The position numbers and the translations under genes were made by a program. This document shows, piece by piece, positions 21,729-33,140 of a stretch of DNA of 64,000 bases. Within the stretch, counting starts at the first letter, position 1. Each line of letters starts with the position of its first letter. A model generated the notes under the pieces. It had not been told where the DNA came from. It was given only the letters and a program-made list of their open reading frames with translations, and did no database searches. Source of the stretch: Akebia trifoliata (lineage: Eukaryota; Streptophyta; Magnoliopsida; Ranunculales; Lardizabalaceae); NCBI GenBank assembly GCA_017979445.1, contig CM030714.1, positions 14,813,892-14,877,891 on the forward strand, in the 5' to 3' direction.

Positions 21729-23051
21729 ATGGCTTCAGAATCTGAGCTCACAGAGATCCGTAAGATCTTGGCAGCCTTTGCCAATGATATCAACAGTATA
21801 AAAGACAAAGTGGAAGTGTTAGAACAGACCTCGGAATCGACGAGTAATCCTCTAGATGACCCAAAGGGAAAAAAGATAGAAGAGAAACGTCCACGTGAAG
21901 TCTTCGAGCTCGACGGAAACGAAGAGTATGTTGATGAAAATCCGGCGTTATCTAATAGAATGTCTCAATTGGAGTCAGCTATGAAGAGTATAAAGGGTAT
22001 TGATGAAATTGCAGCAGGCATTGAAGCTCTGAACCGCTTCCCTAGAATCCATTTGCCAGAGAAGTTTGTGATGCCTGAAATGGACAAGTTCAGTGGGACA
22101 GGGTGTGCGAAAATGCATCTTAAGGTGTATGTTACCAACATGCGCACTATGGGGCTCAGCGACGAACAGATGACATTATTGTTCCAAAGAACTTTATCAG
22201 GATCAGCACTACGTTGGCTAATGTCTCAAGATCCAGTTACTGTGGGTACATGGGAGAACATGTCACAGGCCTTCTGGCATCAGTATAAGTACAGTACCGA
22301 GATCGAGACTTCAAGAAGGGATTTGGAGGCAACTAAACAGAAAAATGGGGAGACATTCACTGATTTTATTGGTCGTTGGAGGGCCAAGGCTACTCAAATG
22401 TGGGATAAACCTTCGGAGAAGGAACAAGTAGCGATTATCCTAAAGAACCTCTCTCAAGGATATGCTCAGCACCTAGTGGCCCAATATCTCCCTACCTTTG
22501 AGTCCTTATTACAAGTCGGAAGCCAACTCGAGGATGCATTTGCCTCTAGGATTCTTTCTAACCCCTCAGATAACAAGCCTAAGAAACCGTATGTTCCCAA
22601 ACCCAATATCAACCATACTTACATCGCCAATACCTTAGTTACCCCGGCTCAACCCCCGGCCCGGGCTAATAACTAGGTTCACCCAAGTCATCCTCGAACT
22701 CCACGTTAATTTACCAATTTAGGGATGACCCTTACCGTAGCTTTGCAAAAATTATTGAAAAAAGGGTTGCTTACCCCGATTCAACCCCGACCTTTACCAA
22801 ATCTCTTGCCAGTCGGACACAACCCCAACTTATTCTGCAAATTTCATCAAAATCCTGGCCATCACACGGATCGATGTATCACCTTGCGCCATGCCATTCA
22901 AAACCTTATTGATAGCAAAAAGATCACAATCCCTAGCCTACCAAATGTCACTACTAATCCACTACCTACCTATCAACCTCCACCAACCCTAAACATGGTT
23001 TCTCACTCCTCATTGCCATTTGATCCCGTCTCTCTTATCCATCCAATCTAA
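21729..23051 (+). pseudogene. Element III gag
   Basis: The first 315 codons are open from ATG 21729. They hold an N-terminal coiled-coil-like segment (ASESELTEIRKILAAFANDI), then the gag capsid core (PEKFVMPEMDKFSGTGCAKM, then FQRTLSGSALRWLM, then ETFTDFIGRWRAKATQMW). A TAG at 22674-22676 and a TAA near 22709 interrupt it. The frame then continues (22725-23051) to a zinc-binding-like motif CKFHQNPGHHTDRC. The capsid packages the element RNA in the cytoplasm. Close in type to the Element II gag but clearly diverged in sequence. Confidence 0.85.
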
Positions 23052-23199
23052 GTCAAATCGCCTAGTTACCCCCTTGCCGGGATAGCTTTCACTAATGAGG
23101 TTTTCACTACGAATTATGAACCATTTGATCTAACCTTCAGATGATACATATTGTTTATCCCCGCTTCGCTACAGTAGTCCCGCATTCACTAGTTACCTG

Positions 23200-25120
23200 T
23201 TGGCTCAAATGAATCTGAAAAGCCCTGTACCTTTGACAGACGAAGATCTATACTTGTTGACTGAAGAAGATGAGCCTTTCTCCCTTTCCTATGATGAAGT
23301 TAGACATATGACTCGAGGGGGAAGAGTTTTTAAACCACAAGAACTCTGTGTTGATAATCCTGCAATCCTGGCAAGAAAAGAAGGAGAAGATCCCACCAAG
23401 GAAAGCATCGAAGAAGATAACTCCGTGATCAAGCAGTTGAAGAAATCAGGGGCCAATATCTCAGTATGGGGTTTACTCATGGCTTCCACTGCTCATAGGG
23501 AGGCTGTTCTCAAAGCACTAAACACAGCCCAAGTCTCCCTTGATACTTCTCCAGATCAGCTGGCTAGTATAGTAGAGGCAACTTCCGTGGAGAATATCTT
23601 ATCCTTCTCAGACTCAGATCTCCCAAAAGAAGGGGCAAGCCACACTAAGCCGTTGCACATTACAGTTGACTGTAACGGGATGAGGGTACCTCTGGTTTTG
23701 ATCGATAACGGGAGTGCATTGAACGTTTGCCCGCTAAAAATGGCTATTTGTCTCGGGTTTAAGGCTGAAGATCTCAAGCCCACTAATCAAGGTGTTAGAG
23801 CCTATGATAACACCAAGAGGGATGTATTGGGAATTTTGCACCTTCGATTGTCCACAGGCATAGTTGAATTTCCTATGGAATTTCAGGTTATTGACATCCA
23901 GTCTTCTTTCAATTTACTGTTAGGGAGACCATGGTTACACCAAATTAAAGCCATCCCTTCTACGCTGCACCAGAAGGTCAAGTTTATCAAGGATGGGCTA
24001 GTGATTACTCTCCATGGAGATGCTGAAATTGTAGGGATTATAAACAGTACTGAAGCTAAGGATGAGCCGTTGCTTGAGATTCAACCAGAACAACAGGGAG
24101 TAGAGCTCAGTGGGTTCGAGTTTGAAAAGATATGCTCAGTCCAATGGGATCAAGCCATGAAAGAATATTTTTCAATGGAAAATACTTCTAATTGCTACAT
24201 GGCCAATATATTCAAGAAAATGAGATTCTTCCCTGGTATGGACTTAGGTCGCAAGCAGCAAGGTATTAAAGAGGCACCAGTGATTAAAGAGGTCATCGGC
24301 ACATTCGGACTAGGATATAAGCCTACTAAGGAAGATTGGGCCCAATACTGGAAGACGAAACGGGACAAGGCCATTGCTAAAAGGCAAATGCGCACCACAG
24401 ATCTCATTAAAATGAAGTCCTATCGAAAGACCCTCAATGGTTATTTTGTGAAAGAAGGAGAAGACTTCTGTTACTGTGGATTCCCAGAGCCGTTCATTGA
24501 TCACATCACAGGTACTCGTCTGCCGGGGTTTGAAATCTTCTTTGGCATGGAATGGCCTGAAAAGGAAACAAGCACAGAAGTTAAGGAGAAGAAAATTGAA
24601 GACTGGCAACTCGATCTGGACTCCCTCAACATCGATCAGCTATTCATTGAAGATCATAGTGTCTTAGTGTTGTCAGTTGAGAAAGGGATCCGCAAATCCT
24701 CAGTCTGTAATCAAATCCGTTGTTGGGTGTCTCTCAAATTATCATGTAATTAGTCCTGTGTTGCATGTCAAGGCTGGGTCTGTCTGTCCCATTAGTCCTG
24801 TTCAGTCTGACATGCCAGTTGAGTCCTTTATTTCTGTTGAGTCGAGTAAGTTAGTTGTTTCTGCTGAGTCTGTTATTTCTAGTGAGTCTGTTTTTCCTGC
24901 TGAGTCAAGTGAGTTTGTCAAGTCTGCAATGAGTCTTGTTACCCCATATCTTTTTAATGAAATGAAAGAAATTTTTGATTACCCCGAGCGCAATAATAAT
25001 TTAACTAATAATCTGGCCTCGGAGGAAGAATCTTTTGACGAAGAACCTCCTCCTGAAATAATAAAATTACTTGAACAAGAAGAGGAACGTCAGGCTCAAC
25101 CTCTAATAGAGGAAGTATAG
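23200..25120 (+). pseudogene. Element III protease, G-patch region and linker
   Basis: The aspartic protease core reads VPLVLIDNGSALNVCPL, followed by FNLLLGRPWLHQ. The active-site triplet is D-N-G rather than D-T/S-G, a variant I have seen in this plant lineage. Downstream, FGLGYKPTKEDWAQYWK fits the G-patch of these elements, then a conserved CYCGFPEPF. The frame ends at TAG 24751-24753 and continues in another frame (24677-25120) as a Ser/Glu-rich linker with SVESSKLVVSAESVISSES-like repeats. In the family this protease cuts the polyprotein. Confidence 0.8.
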
Positions 25121-25179
25121 GTTATCAACCTCGGAACAAAAGAAAGTCCTCAAGAAATTCGGATAGGGGTCACTTTATC

Positions 25180-26160
25180 TCCCGATGAACGCAAAGGGAT
25201 AGTAGATTTGCTCAGAAAGTTCAAAGACGTGTTCGCGTGGTCTTACGAGGATATGCCGGGGGTAAGCACAGATATTGTTCAACATCGGATTCCGTTATAT
25301 CCTGATGCTCGACCAATCAAACAGAAACTTCGACGTATGAAGCCAGAATGGACTCTAAAAATTAAAAAAGAACTTACGAAGCAGATTAACGCTGGATTTT
25401 TGGAAGTAGTAGAATACCCTGAGTGGATTGCTAATGTCGTCCCAATGCCAAAAAAGATGGAAAAGTTAGAATGTGTGTGGATTTCAGAGACCTCAACAAA
25501 GCAAGCCCAAAAGACAGTTTTCCTTTACCCCACATAGATGTCCTAGTAGATAGTACAGTAGGGCACGTTTTGTTGTCCTTCATGGATGGATTTTCAGGGT
25601 ACAATCAGATAAAGATGGATCCTCGAGATATGCAAAAAATATCGTTCATCACACAGTGGGGAACCTTTTGCTACAAGGTCATGCCTTTAGGTTTGAAGAA
25701 CGCTAGAACTACCTATCAAAGAGCGGCCACGACTTTACTACATGACATGATACATAAGGAAGTCGAAGTCTATGTAGACGATATGATAGTCAAATCCAAG
25801 GAACGACTGGGGCACGTTACTACGTTAGAAAAGTTTCTCACAAGGATTCAAAAGTACCAACTCCGCCTCAACCCGCAGAAATGCGTATTTGGAGTAACTT
25901 CTAGAAAACTGTTGGGATTTGTGGTCAGTCAAAGAGGGATCGAAGTAGACCCTGTGAAGATTAAAGCTATCCAAGAGATGCGTCGTCCGAGACTGAAAAG
26001 CAGATTCGAGGTTTTCTGGGCAGAATCCAGTATGTTAGCAGATTCATCGCTCAACTCACCAACGTCTGTGAACCTATTTTCAAGCTTCTCAATAAGAATG
26101 AACCAACAGTTTGGAATGAGCAATGTCAAAAGGCTTTCGACCAAGTCAAGGAGTATCTCT
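25180..26160 (+). pseudogene. Element III reverse transcriptase
   Basis: Ty3/gypsy RT with its motifs in order: the fingers (RPIKQKLRRMKPEW), CVDFRDLNKASPKDSFPLPH, then FMDGFSGYNQIKM, MPLGLKNARTTYQR and the catalytic VYVDDMIVKS. The catalytic aspartates are intact. Two single-base frameshifts break it: one in an A-run near 25455 (one A short by comparison with the lysine-rich family motif), the other near 26000 just before the connection domain. Function in the family: copying the element RNA into DNA inside the particle. Confidence 0.88.
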
Positions 26161-26992
26161 TGAACCCACCTATTTTGGTTCCACCCACACCGGGCGAACC
26201 ACTTCTTCTTTATCTGTTAATCACAGAAGAAGCTATGGGATGCATGCTTGCACAATATGACAAAGATACTCGCAAAAAGAGGGCTATATACTACATCAGT
26301 AAAAAGATGTTAGAATATGAACGAAAATATTCTGCTCTCAAAAAAACTTGCTTAGCACTGGTATGGGTTACTCAGAGACTCTGCACTATATGCTGTTTCA
26401 TTCAATTATCCTGTTATCTCGGATGGATCCTCTCAAGTATCTTTTCGAGAAGCCGGCGTTGACAGGGAGAACCGTGCGATGGTTATTGTTGCTATCAGAG
26501 TTTGACATCACGCATGTTACACATAAGTCTATCAAAGGAAGAGATGTAGCAGAATACTTGGCAGATCACCCTGTAGTAGAAGGAATAAGGCCTATCGATC
26601 CATTCCCAGATGAGAACATCTTGCACATTAAAGAAGAACCGCAGAACCAAACATGGCAGTTGTACTTTGATGGAGCCGCCAATCAAAATGGGTATGGAAT
26701 AGGGGCAGTCCTGTTTTCTCTGGAAGGATGTCACATTCCTATTGCTATTAAATTAGCCTTTTCGAACACTAATAACACGGCTGAATATGAGGCGTGCATC
26801 GCGGGGCTCGAAGCTGCTTTGAACCTGGGCATTACAGAAATTGAAGTTTTTTGTGATTCAGCCTTGGTCATACATCAGTCATTGGAAAAATGGAAGACTA
26901 GGGATGAAAAATTGAAACCTTATCATGAGTATTTGTTAAACTTAGTCAGTAAGTTTAAAGCTATCCTGTTCCAACTTGTCAAGGGAGGATAA
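26161..26992 (+). pseudogene. Element III RNase H and second (plant-type) RNase H
   Basis: The first RNase H is recognisable from LLLYLLITEEAMGCMLAQ, then ISKKMLEYERKYSALKKTCL and, after a frameshift near 26370, MDPLKYLFEKPALTGR. A second RNase H follows: LYFDGAANQNGYGIGAVLF, NTAEYEACIAGLEAAL and the FCDSALVI box, giving the D, E and D catalytic positions. The double RNase H is a known feature of the Tat/Ogre lineage. A further frameshift near 26985 separates it from integrase. Confidence 0.85.
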
Positions 26993-28385
26993 CAGATTTG
27001 CTGACTCATTAGCAACTTTATCTTCAATGATCCATTTACCCCCTGGCATGGAATTGAGGCCGATCACGGTTGAAGTCAAAGACAAACCCGCATACTGTCA
27101 TCAGATCAACATTGCTACTCGACTACCCGATGGAAAGCCATGGTACACCGATATAAAGAGAGTATTGGAAAAACAAGAATTTCCGGAAGGAGCATCGAGG
27201 AAGGAACGACAAACCCTACTAAGATTAGCATCTCAATTCATCCTGTGCGCAGGAAGTTTATACAAAAGGTCTTATGATGGGATTCATTTGTCGTGTGTTG
27301 ATGAAGACCAAGCTGAACAGATAATGGTTGAACTACATTCAGGAGAATGTGGCCCTCACATGAGTGGGAAAATGTTAGCTAAGAAAATTATGAGACAAGG
27401 GTACTACTGGCCCACGATGGAAACAGATTGTCACCACATGGTCAAGACCTGTCATAAGTGCCAAATACATAAGAACTTTATACATATGCCACCATCTCAA
27501 TTAGTGGGTCTGACTTCACCATGGCCATTCTCAGTCTGGGGAATTGACATTATTGGTAAAATATCGCCTAAGGCATCAAACGGGCATGAATACATTCTAG
27601 TTGCCATCGATTATTTTACCAAATGGGTCGAAGCTACCTCTTATGCTGTCCTCACTGCGTCTCGAGTTGCAAAGTTTATCCAAATAAACATCATCAGTCG
27701 ATACGAGGTACCTTCGGAGTTGATATCTGATAACAGGTCACACTTCAAAGCTGAAGTTATCAAATTGTGTTCAAAATTCAAAATCTCACACCATAAGTCA
27801 TCTCCTTACTGCCCTCAGACTAATAGAGCAGTCGAAGCAGCTAATAAGATTCTCAAGACTATCATCAGGAAAATGTGTCAATCACATCGAGATTGATCAG
27901 AAAAACTACCATTTGCATTATGGGCATGTCGAACTTCAATTCGATCCTCCACTGGAGCTACTCCCTACTCCTTAGTGTATGGCATGTAAGCAATCTTGCC
28001 GGTTGAAATGGAAATTCCATCTCTTAGGGTCTTGTTGGAAAGTCAGTTGTCAGAAGCAGATTGGATTCGTCAATGGTATGAAGAATTGAATTTGATCGAA
28101 GAAAAATGACTGAGAGCTTTGTATCACATGCAAGCTTATCAAAGAAGAGTTGCCCGCGCATTTGACAAAAAGATCAAAGCCCGTTACTTACAAGTCGGGG
28201 ATTTAGTACTCAAAGAGAATCGGGCACCTATTTTTGACCCTAGAGGGAGGTTCAAACCAAATTGGGGAGGTTCGTTCATCGTCAAAGAAATATTACCAGG
28301 AAAAGCTGTCAGACTTCAAGATCATGATGGAATCGAATTACCAGAACCAACCAACCTTGACCAAATCAAACGGTACTACATTTAA
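26976..28385 (+). pseudogene. Element III integrase
   Basis: HHCC zinc domain (HSGECGPHMSGK, then CHKCQIHKN), then the DDE core: GIDIIGKISPKASNG, SDNRSHFKAEV and NRAVEAANKIL supply D, D and E. Two Gly positions usually seen after SDN and N are Arg. A TGA at 27894-27896 replaces a Trp expected in the family. Reading continues through the LPFALWACRTS motif. Two more stops occur near 27988 and 28109, before a C-terminal barrel (LQVGDLVLKENR) that ends at TAA 28383. Otherwise in good order. Confidence 0.88.
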
Positions 28386-29966
28386 GGAGGCCATCTTTGG
28401 CCAAATCAATCCTCATATTACCCAGTTATCCAGTTCAACATATCCTTTCTTAACCCCTTTGCAGCCTTTTCAAAAAGAAAAATTATGCCTTTTTCTTTCT
28501 CAGCCCGATCACCTAACCTAGGGAAGGGAAGATTCGAACTACGTTTTGGTCTGATCCCAAAATTCTAGGGTACGTAGGCAACCTGAGAAGTTACTTCAGG
28601 TCCGACCACATTAAAATAAAAAAAATCTATTTCCCCACACAACAAAAAATCAAGAAAAATTCAAAAGAAAAGAAAAATATCTTCAAAATGGGGAAGAAAA
28701 TTTAAGGCAAAGTAAAAGAAATGCCACACAAGGGGCATTTGGGTTTTTGAGCCTCAAAATTCCCTTCTTTTTATACCCAGTCCTAAGCTTACCTATAAAA
28801 GTCCTCCTAAGTACCGTAGGAAAAGTCAAGGAAGATAGCAAAGCATGATCAGACAGTAATTCTAGAAGTTCAGAGGAGAAGAAAAAGATAAAAAAAAGAG
28901 CCTGCTAAGTTGAAAACCCGAAAATGGCGACTTCGACAAAAATTAAGGCTAGCTCGCAAGGTTGAAAATCTGAAAGGACAACTTTGGCAACAATCAGAGC
29001 CAAGAGAGAAAAAAAGGAAAAAGCTCGCTAGATCGACAACCTGAAAAGACGATCTAGGCAAAAGTTAGAGCAAGCTCGTTAGTTTGAAAACCTGAAAAGG
29101 CAATCTAGGCAAAAGTTAGAGCAACAAAGAAAAACAGAAGAAAATCCCAAGCTGACAGCGGTCCAATCTGAAACATCAGAAGTCCGAATAATCAAGTTCA
29201 ATACTTAACTTAAATCAGGCATAGACTCAGAAGCCACAAGTATCTTGTCTACGATCGATTTGAAAATGTTTACTTCCCTGAGTGAACCAATGGAAAGAAT
29301 GGTGAATTCTATGATGAGTCTCAAAAGGAAATATTTTATTTTCTTGAGCCTAACTCAAAATCTTCAATAAAATTAATCAAAATTAAAAGTTGGATCTTTA
29401 TTGCGCTTGTGGTAATCAAATATTTCAAAACTTCATACAAGGGGCATTTTCTTTTTTTTCTTTAATGTAACTTTTCCCCCTTATACTAGGGGCATTTTTT
29501 TTTAGTTTTTGCATGATATGTTCAATTATCTTCAATGCTACGTACATTATCAAACTAGGGGCATTTTATCTTTGAGCAATGTTAATCCTAAAAGATAATG
29601 AGAACCCCAAATTTAAGGTTACCCTCTTGATAACAGTTTTTTGAAAAACCCTTGAGGTTCAAAAGAAATAAAAACTCAGGTTTTAAATTCATGAAACTTT
29701 TTGGATAAAACCTTGAGGTTCAAACAAAAGCACTTCGGATCTCACCTTTGACTGTGCCCAGAGATTAACTAATAATTTACTTACCTAGAGTAGGAGATAT
29801 GGCATTATTTCGTTCCCAGATTCCTTTCCAGATCCAATCATTCTTAGATTCGATCATTTCTCTTCCAGATTCATTATCTTTCAGATTTATTCATTCTCCG
29901 ATTCATTCCAATCAGTCTTCTCCAAATTCATTCATTCTTTCCCAAAATTCCTTCATTCCTTACCAG
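28386..29966 (+). other. Element III 3' untranslated region, proximal part
   Basis: Non-coding. It includes imperfect repeats of about 70 bp around GAAAACCTGAAAAGGCAATC (28860-29125) and a recurring CTAGGGGCATTTT phrase (about 29440-29570). No protein family is recognisable. Confidence 0.6.
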
Positions 29967-30400
29967 TTTTGCTCGTTATCGCCAAGGGTTATCTTGGATT
30001 TTGCTCAGTTACCACCAAGGGTTAACTTGGATTTTGCTCAGTTGCCGCCAAGGATTATCTTGGATTTTGCTTAGTTGCCGCCAAGGGTTAATTTGGATTT
30101 TGCTCAGATGCCGCCAAGGGTTATCTTGGATTTTGCTCAGTTGCCGCCAAGGGCTATCTTGGATGTTGCTCAATTGTCGCCAAGGGTTATCTTGGATTTT
30201 GCTCAATTTTTGCCAAGGGTTATCTTGGATTTTGCTCAGTTGCCGCCAAGGGTTAACTTGGATTTTGCTCAGTTGCCGCCAAGGGTTATCTTGGATTTTG
30301 CTCAGATGCCGCCAAGGGTTAACTTGGATTTTGCTTAGTTGCCGCCAAGGGTTATCTTGGATTTTGCTCAGTTACTGCCGAGGGTTTTCTCAGATTATGC
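29967..30400 (+). repeat. 33-bp tandem repeat array in Element III 3' region
   Basis: About 13 head-to-tail units of 33 bp with the core GCCGCCAAGGGTTATCTTGG followed by ATTTTGCTCAG. Main variants are GGGTTATC/GGGTTAAC and TTGCCG/ATGCCG. The array decays into shorter TTATGCTCAG-like units to about 30465. The unit length is a multiple of three, so frames stay open on both strands without implying a protein. Tandem arrays in the 3' region are a known feature of Tat-lineage elements. Confidence 0.92.
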
Positions 30401-30738
30401 TCAGTCTATGCTCAGTTTATGCTCAGGTTATGCTCAAATTATACTCAGATTTTACTCAGTTTCACATAGTGCACACACTTGCACATTTGCACTTTTTAGT
30501 CAGGGAGAATTCTTTAAAATTCAAGGATCTGATACTGTCAGTGAGAGTTCTCGCTCGATGACTTGACAACCTTTTAGTTCGGGGAGACTTTAACCCTTAA
30601 GGATCCGAACGCCTCGACAAATTGCTAAATCAGGCTGCAAAATGAACTGTCACTAGCTTTGGCATTCAGATATCGCACTATCTACCAAAATAGATTTGCT
30701 ATCTAGTTTGCTTCAACCCTCTGTCAAAGAAGGGCATC
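30401..30738 (+). other. Element III 3' end and polypurine tract
   Basis: Short degenerate repeats, then unique sequence. AAAGAAGGGCATC at 30726-30738 abuts the 3' LTR and is the likely polypurine tract for plus-strand priming. Confidence 0.6.
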
Positions 30739-32487
30739 TGTAGACACCTCATTTTTGCACTCGCCTGATTAATCAACTCGTCAACCCGATCGCAATGATT
30801 CCCAATAATGGATGTTTATTCCATTGCTTTATTTTGTTACCAGAAATATTTCAGAAATCCGGATGAGGTATCTCAAATTAACAAAAACTGTAGAAATCAC
30901 GCTACGCCAGGAAAATATGACCCCAAAAACATAGAAATCATCATCTTGCAGACCAAAGAGAAGCTTCACGATAAAAATCACTAAAAATAACCAAATTACC
31001 AAAATACCCCTAACATCAAAACAACCCTAGAGCCTACGTTACGCTTAGAAAAACTCATTCAAACACATAAAATAACAAATCGGAACTAAATAAATCATTT
31101 CGCCAATTTTAACAGAATTCGACAAAATTACGAAAATGCCCCTCATAAAGTTCATGACTATTTCACACAAATTTTTTTTATAAATGACACAAACTAATAT
31201 TTCCATTGAATTCCTTACGAAAAATCGATTCTAAAACATCTTAGAACATTAAAAACTGACTTAAAACGTGAAAAGTCCTTTCTAGGGGCAAAACGGTAAT
31301 TTCACAATTTTCATAATTAAAAATTTTGAAATTAATAAATAAAACATTAAATAATTAAAGTGAAACATTAATGAAATTAATTTAAAAGTTGAAACTAAAT
31401 AAATCGATTAATCGGACTCTCATGAAAAATTGTTGAGGGTTCGTGAGATATTTCTTTAAGGACCCCTCCATTTGGGGGTCCAAAGAATTAAATATATAAT
31501 AGAGGAGGGTTCTCCAAAAAAATTAAAGTCAATCAAGCAAGACTAAGGTCAAGGTATTAAAGTCAATCAAGTGAGACTAAAGTCAAAATTAAAGTCAATT
31601 AAGCAAGACTAAAGTCAAGATATTAAAAGTCAATCAATTAAGACTAAAGTCAAAATATTAAAAGTCAATCAAATAAGACCAAAAGTCAAAATCCTAATAG
31701 AGTTCTAATTAAATAATAACTCTATTTAGTAGAGTTCTAACTAAAATACAGCTCTACCTAAAACAATTCTAATTAAAATACAATTCTACCTAAAATAATT
31801 CTAACTAAAACATAACTCTAACTAAAAGAATTATAATCAAACACTAATTCTATCTAAATCAACCCTTAAAAAAAATCTATAAATAGAAGTCCTCACACCC
31901 TATTTTCGTATAAAATCATAAACCCTAAGAGAAGTAGGTCTAAAAGCCCCTTAGCCTCCCATAAACCCTAGTTTTGGAGTCCCAACTCCTTACCTAACAT
32001 CCCTTCTTTGATTTTAGCCTAAAAAACACCTAAACTCCCTTCAAAAATACCCCAAAATCCATAACAAACTCGAAGAATTCAAATCCAAAAGAAAGAGATA
32101 CCTTGTCTCGGAGATCAGAAATCAAATTCGGAGACAGAACGAAGCAAGGAGTACGATACAATGAGCAGTTTTTGTCGGATCTGAGGAAACAAGGTCTTTG
32201 TTATCGGAGAGGTATAATTTCTTACTTTTTTATTATCTAGGTTTTTTTTAGCAATGTAATTTATTTGAGAAATTAGTAGATACCGGCTTTGGCTGGGCGG
32301 GGTTGGTGCCTAACACCTTCCAACCCCGTAATGTGATCCCCGAATTTAGTTTTTTTCTGTTCTAGATTAGTTTTTTATTTGTTTAGAGTCATTGATCGAT
32401 TCCTAGACCGTAATAACTAGGTGGCGACTCCCAAACCTCAAGGGTCAAAAGTGGATCCGCGCACCCCGCGGATCGATGGCGCTTTCA
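30739..32487 (+). repeat. Element III 3' LTR
   Basis: A 1749-bp LTR, TGTAGACACC to GGCGCTTTCA, matching the 5' copy throughout, including the GTCAA array and TATAAATA at 31878-31885. Confidence 0.92.
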
Positions 32488-32637
32488 TAGACCACTAGGA
32501 GGTCTCATGGGCCTCGGTTCGATCAAAATGCCGTATTTAAGTGATTCGGGCTTTTGAGGCCCGTTGGCCAATTTTATTGAAAGATTATTTTTTGGGCCCT
32601 TTCGAGTGGGGGCCAGTTCAAATTGGGGTGTCTACAA
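32488..32637 (-). repeat. Element II 3' LTR, inner part
   Basis: Continues the LTR broken at 15015 (first 5 bp are the target duplication) and ends GGGGTGTCTACA. The right-hand LTR has the same segment uninterrupted at about 49412-49562. Confidence 0.9.
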
Positions 32638-33140
32638 TTGCCTTTTTTTTACAAGAATTATGTGCAAAGAACTGCAAAGAATAGACTAAACCCCTATTTG
32701 TACGGGCTGAAAAAACTTAGTAAAAACAAGACTTCGGATTACCGATTGAATTGATGAATTTTGTGGAAAATGACGCCTCAAGCACGGAGTCTAACAGATT
32801 TTTGCCTTATTAATTCCTTGATCTCAATGGCGCGGAGCTCGTGTGAGATCTTGGATTTGATGAAAATTTGATGAGTTTTGAAATTGGACTATTTCTTCGA
32901 TCGTGTTTTGACAAATCGGAGTTGAGTGCAACTCGAAATGTTTTTGAAATTCTTTTGAGTTTTTTTTTTAAATCCACTCTTCATTGTCTTTTTTTGTTGA
33001 TCTTACTCTATTTCTACCATAAGTAAACCATCTTAATTCATGCATTGTCCTTTGTAATGACGCCTTTGATCTTTTCAACGGTGCAAGCAATAAAGTTGTT
33101 AACAGTTGTCATAAATCCAAGAGAGAGTTTTGGAGTTGAA
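32638..33140 (-). other. Element II polypurine tract and 3' end
   Basis: Minus-strand AAAAAAAAAGGCAAT at 32638-32652 is the likely polypurine tract next to the 3' LTR. The rest is unassigned T-rich sequence. Confidence 0.6.

Larger units (their letters stand above)
15016..32487 (+). mobile_element. Element III: Ogre-like Ty3/gypsy retrotransposon (innermost, youngest)
   Basis: A 17.5-kb element inserted in the left LTR of Element II; comparison with the intact LTR at 49420 shows the exact join. The target duplication is TAAAC (15011-15015) versus TAGAC (32488-32492), one base mutated. LTRs are 15016-16759 and 30739-32487. Order: LTR, primer site, 3.5-kb leader, ORF1, gag, protease with G-patch, RT, RNase H, second RNase H, integrase, 2.4-kb 3' region with tandem repeats, LTR. 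It has the fewest lesions of the nest: RT, RNase H and integrase catalytic residues are visible, but single-base frameshifts and stops disable it. Confidence 0.93.

Noticed and set aside
30001..30561. Long open frames with repeated RQGLSWILLS or PPRVILDFAQ peptides on both strands
   Set aside because: They come from the 33-bp tandem array, whose unit is a multiple of three; open frames on both strands show that the repeat, not a protein, explains them.
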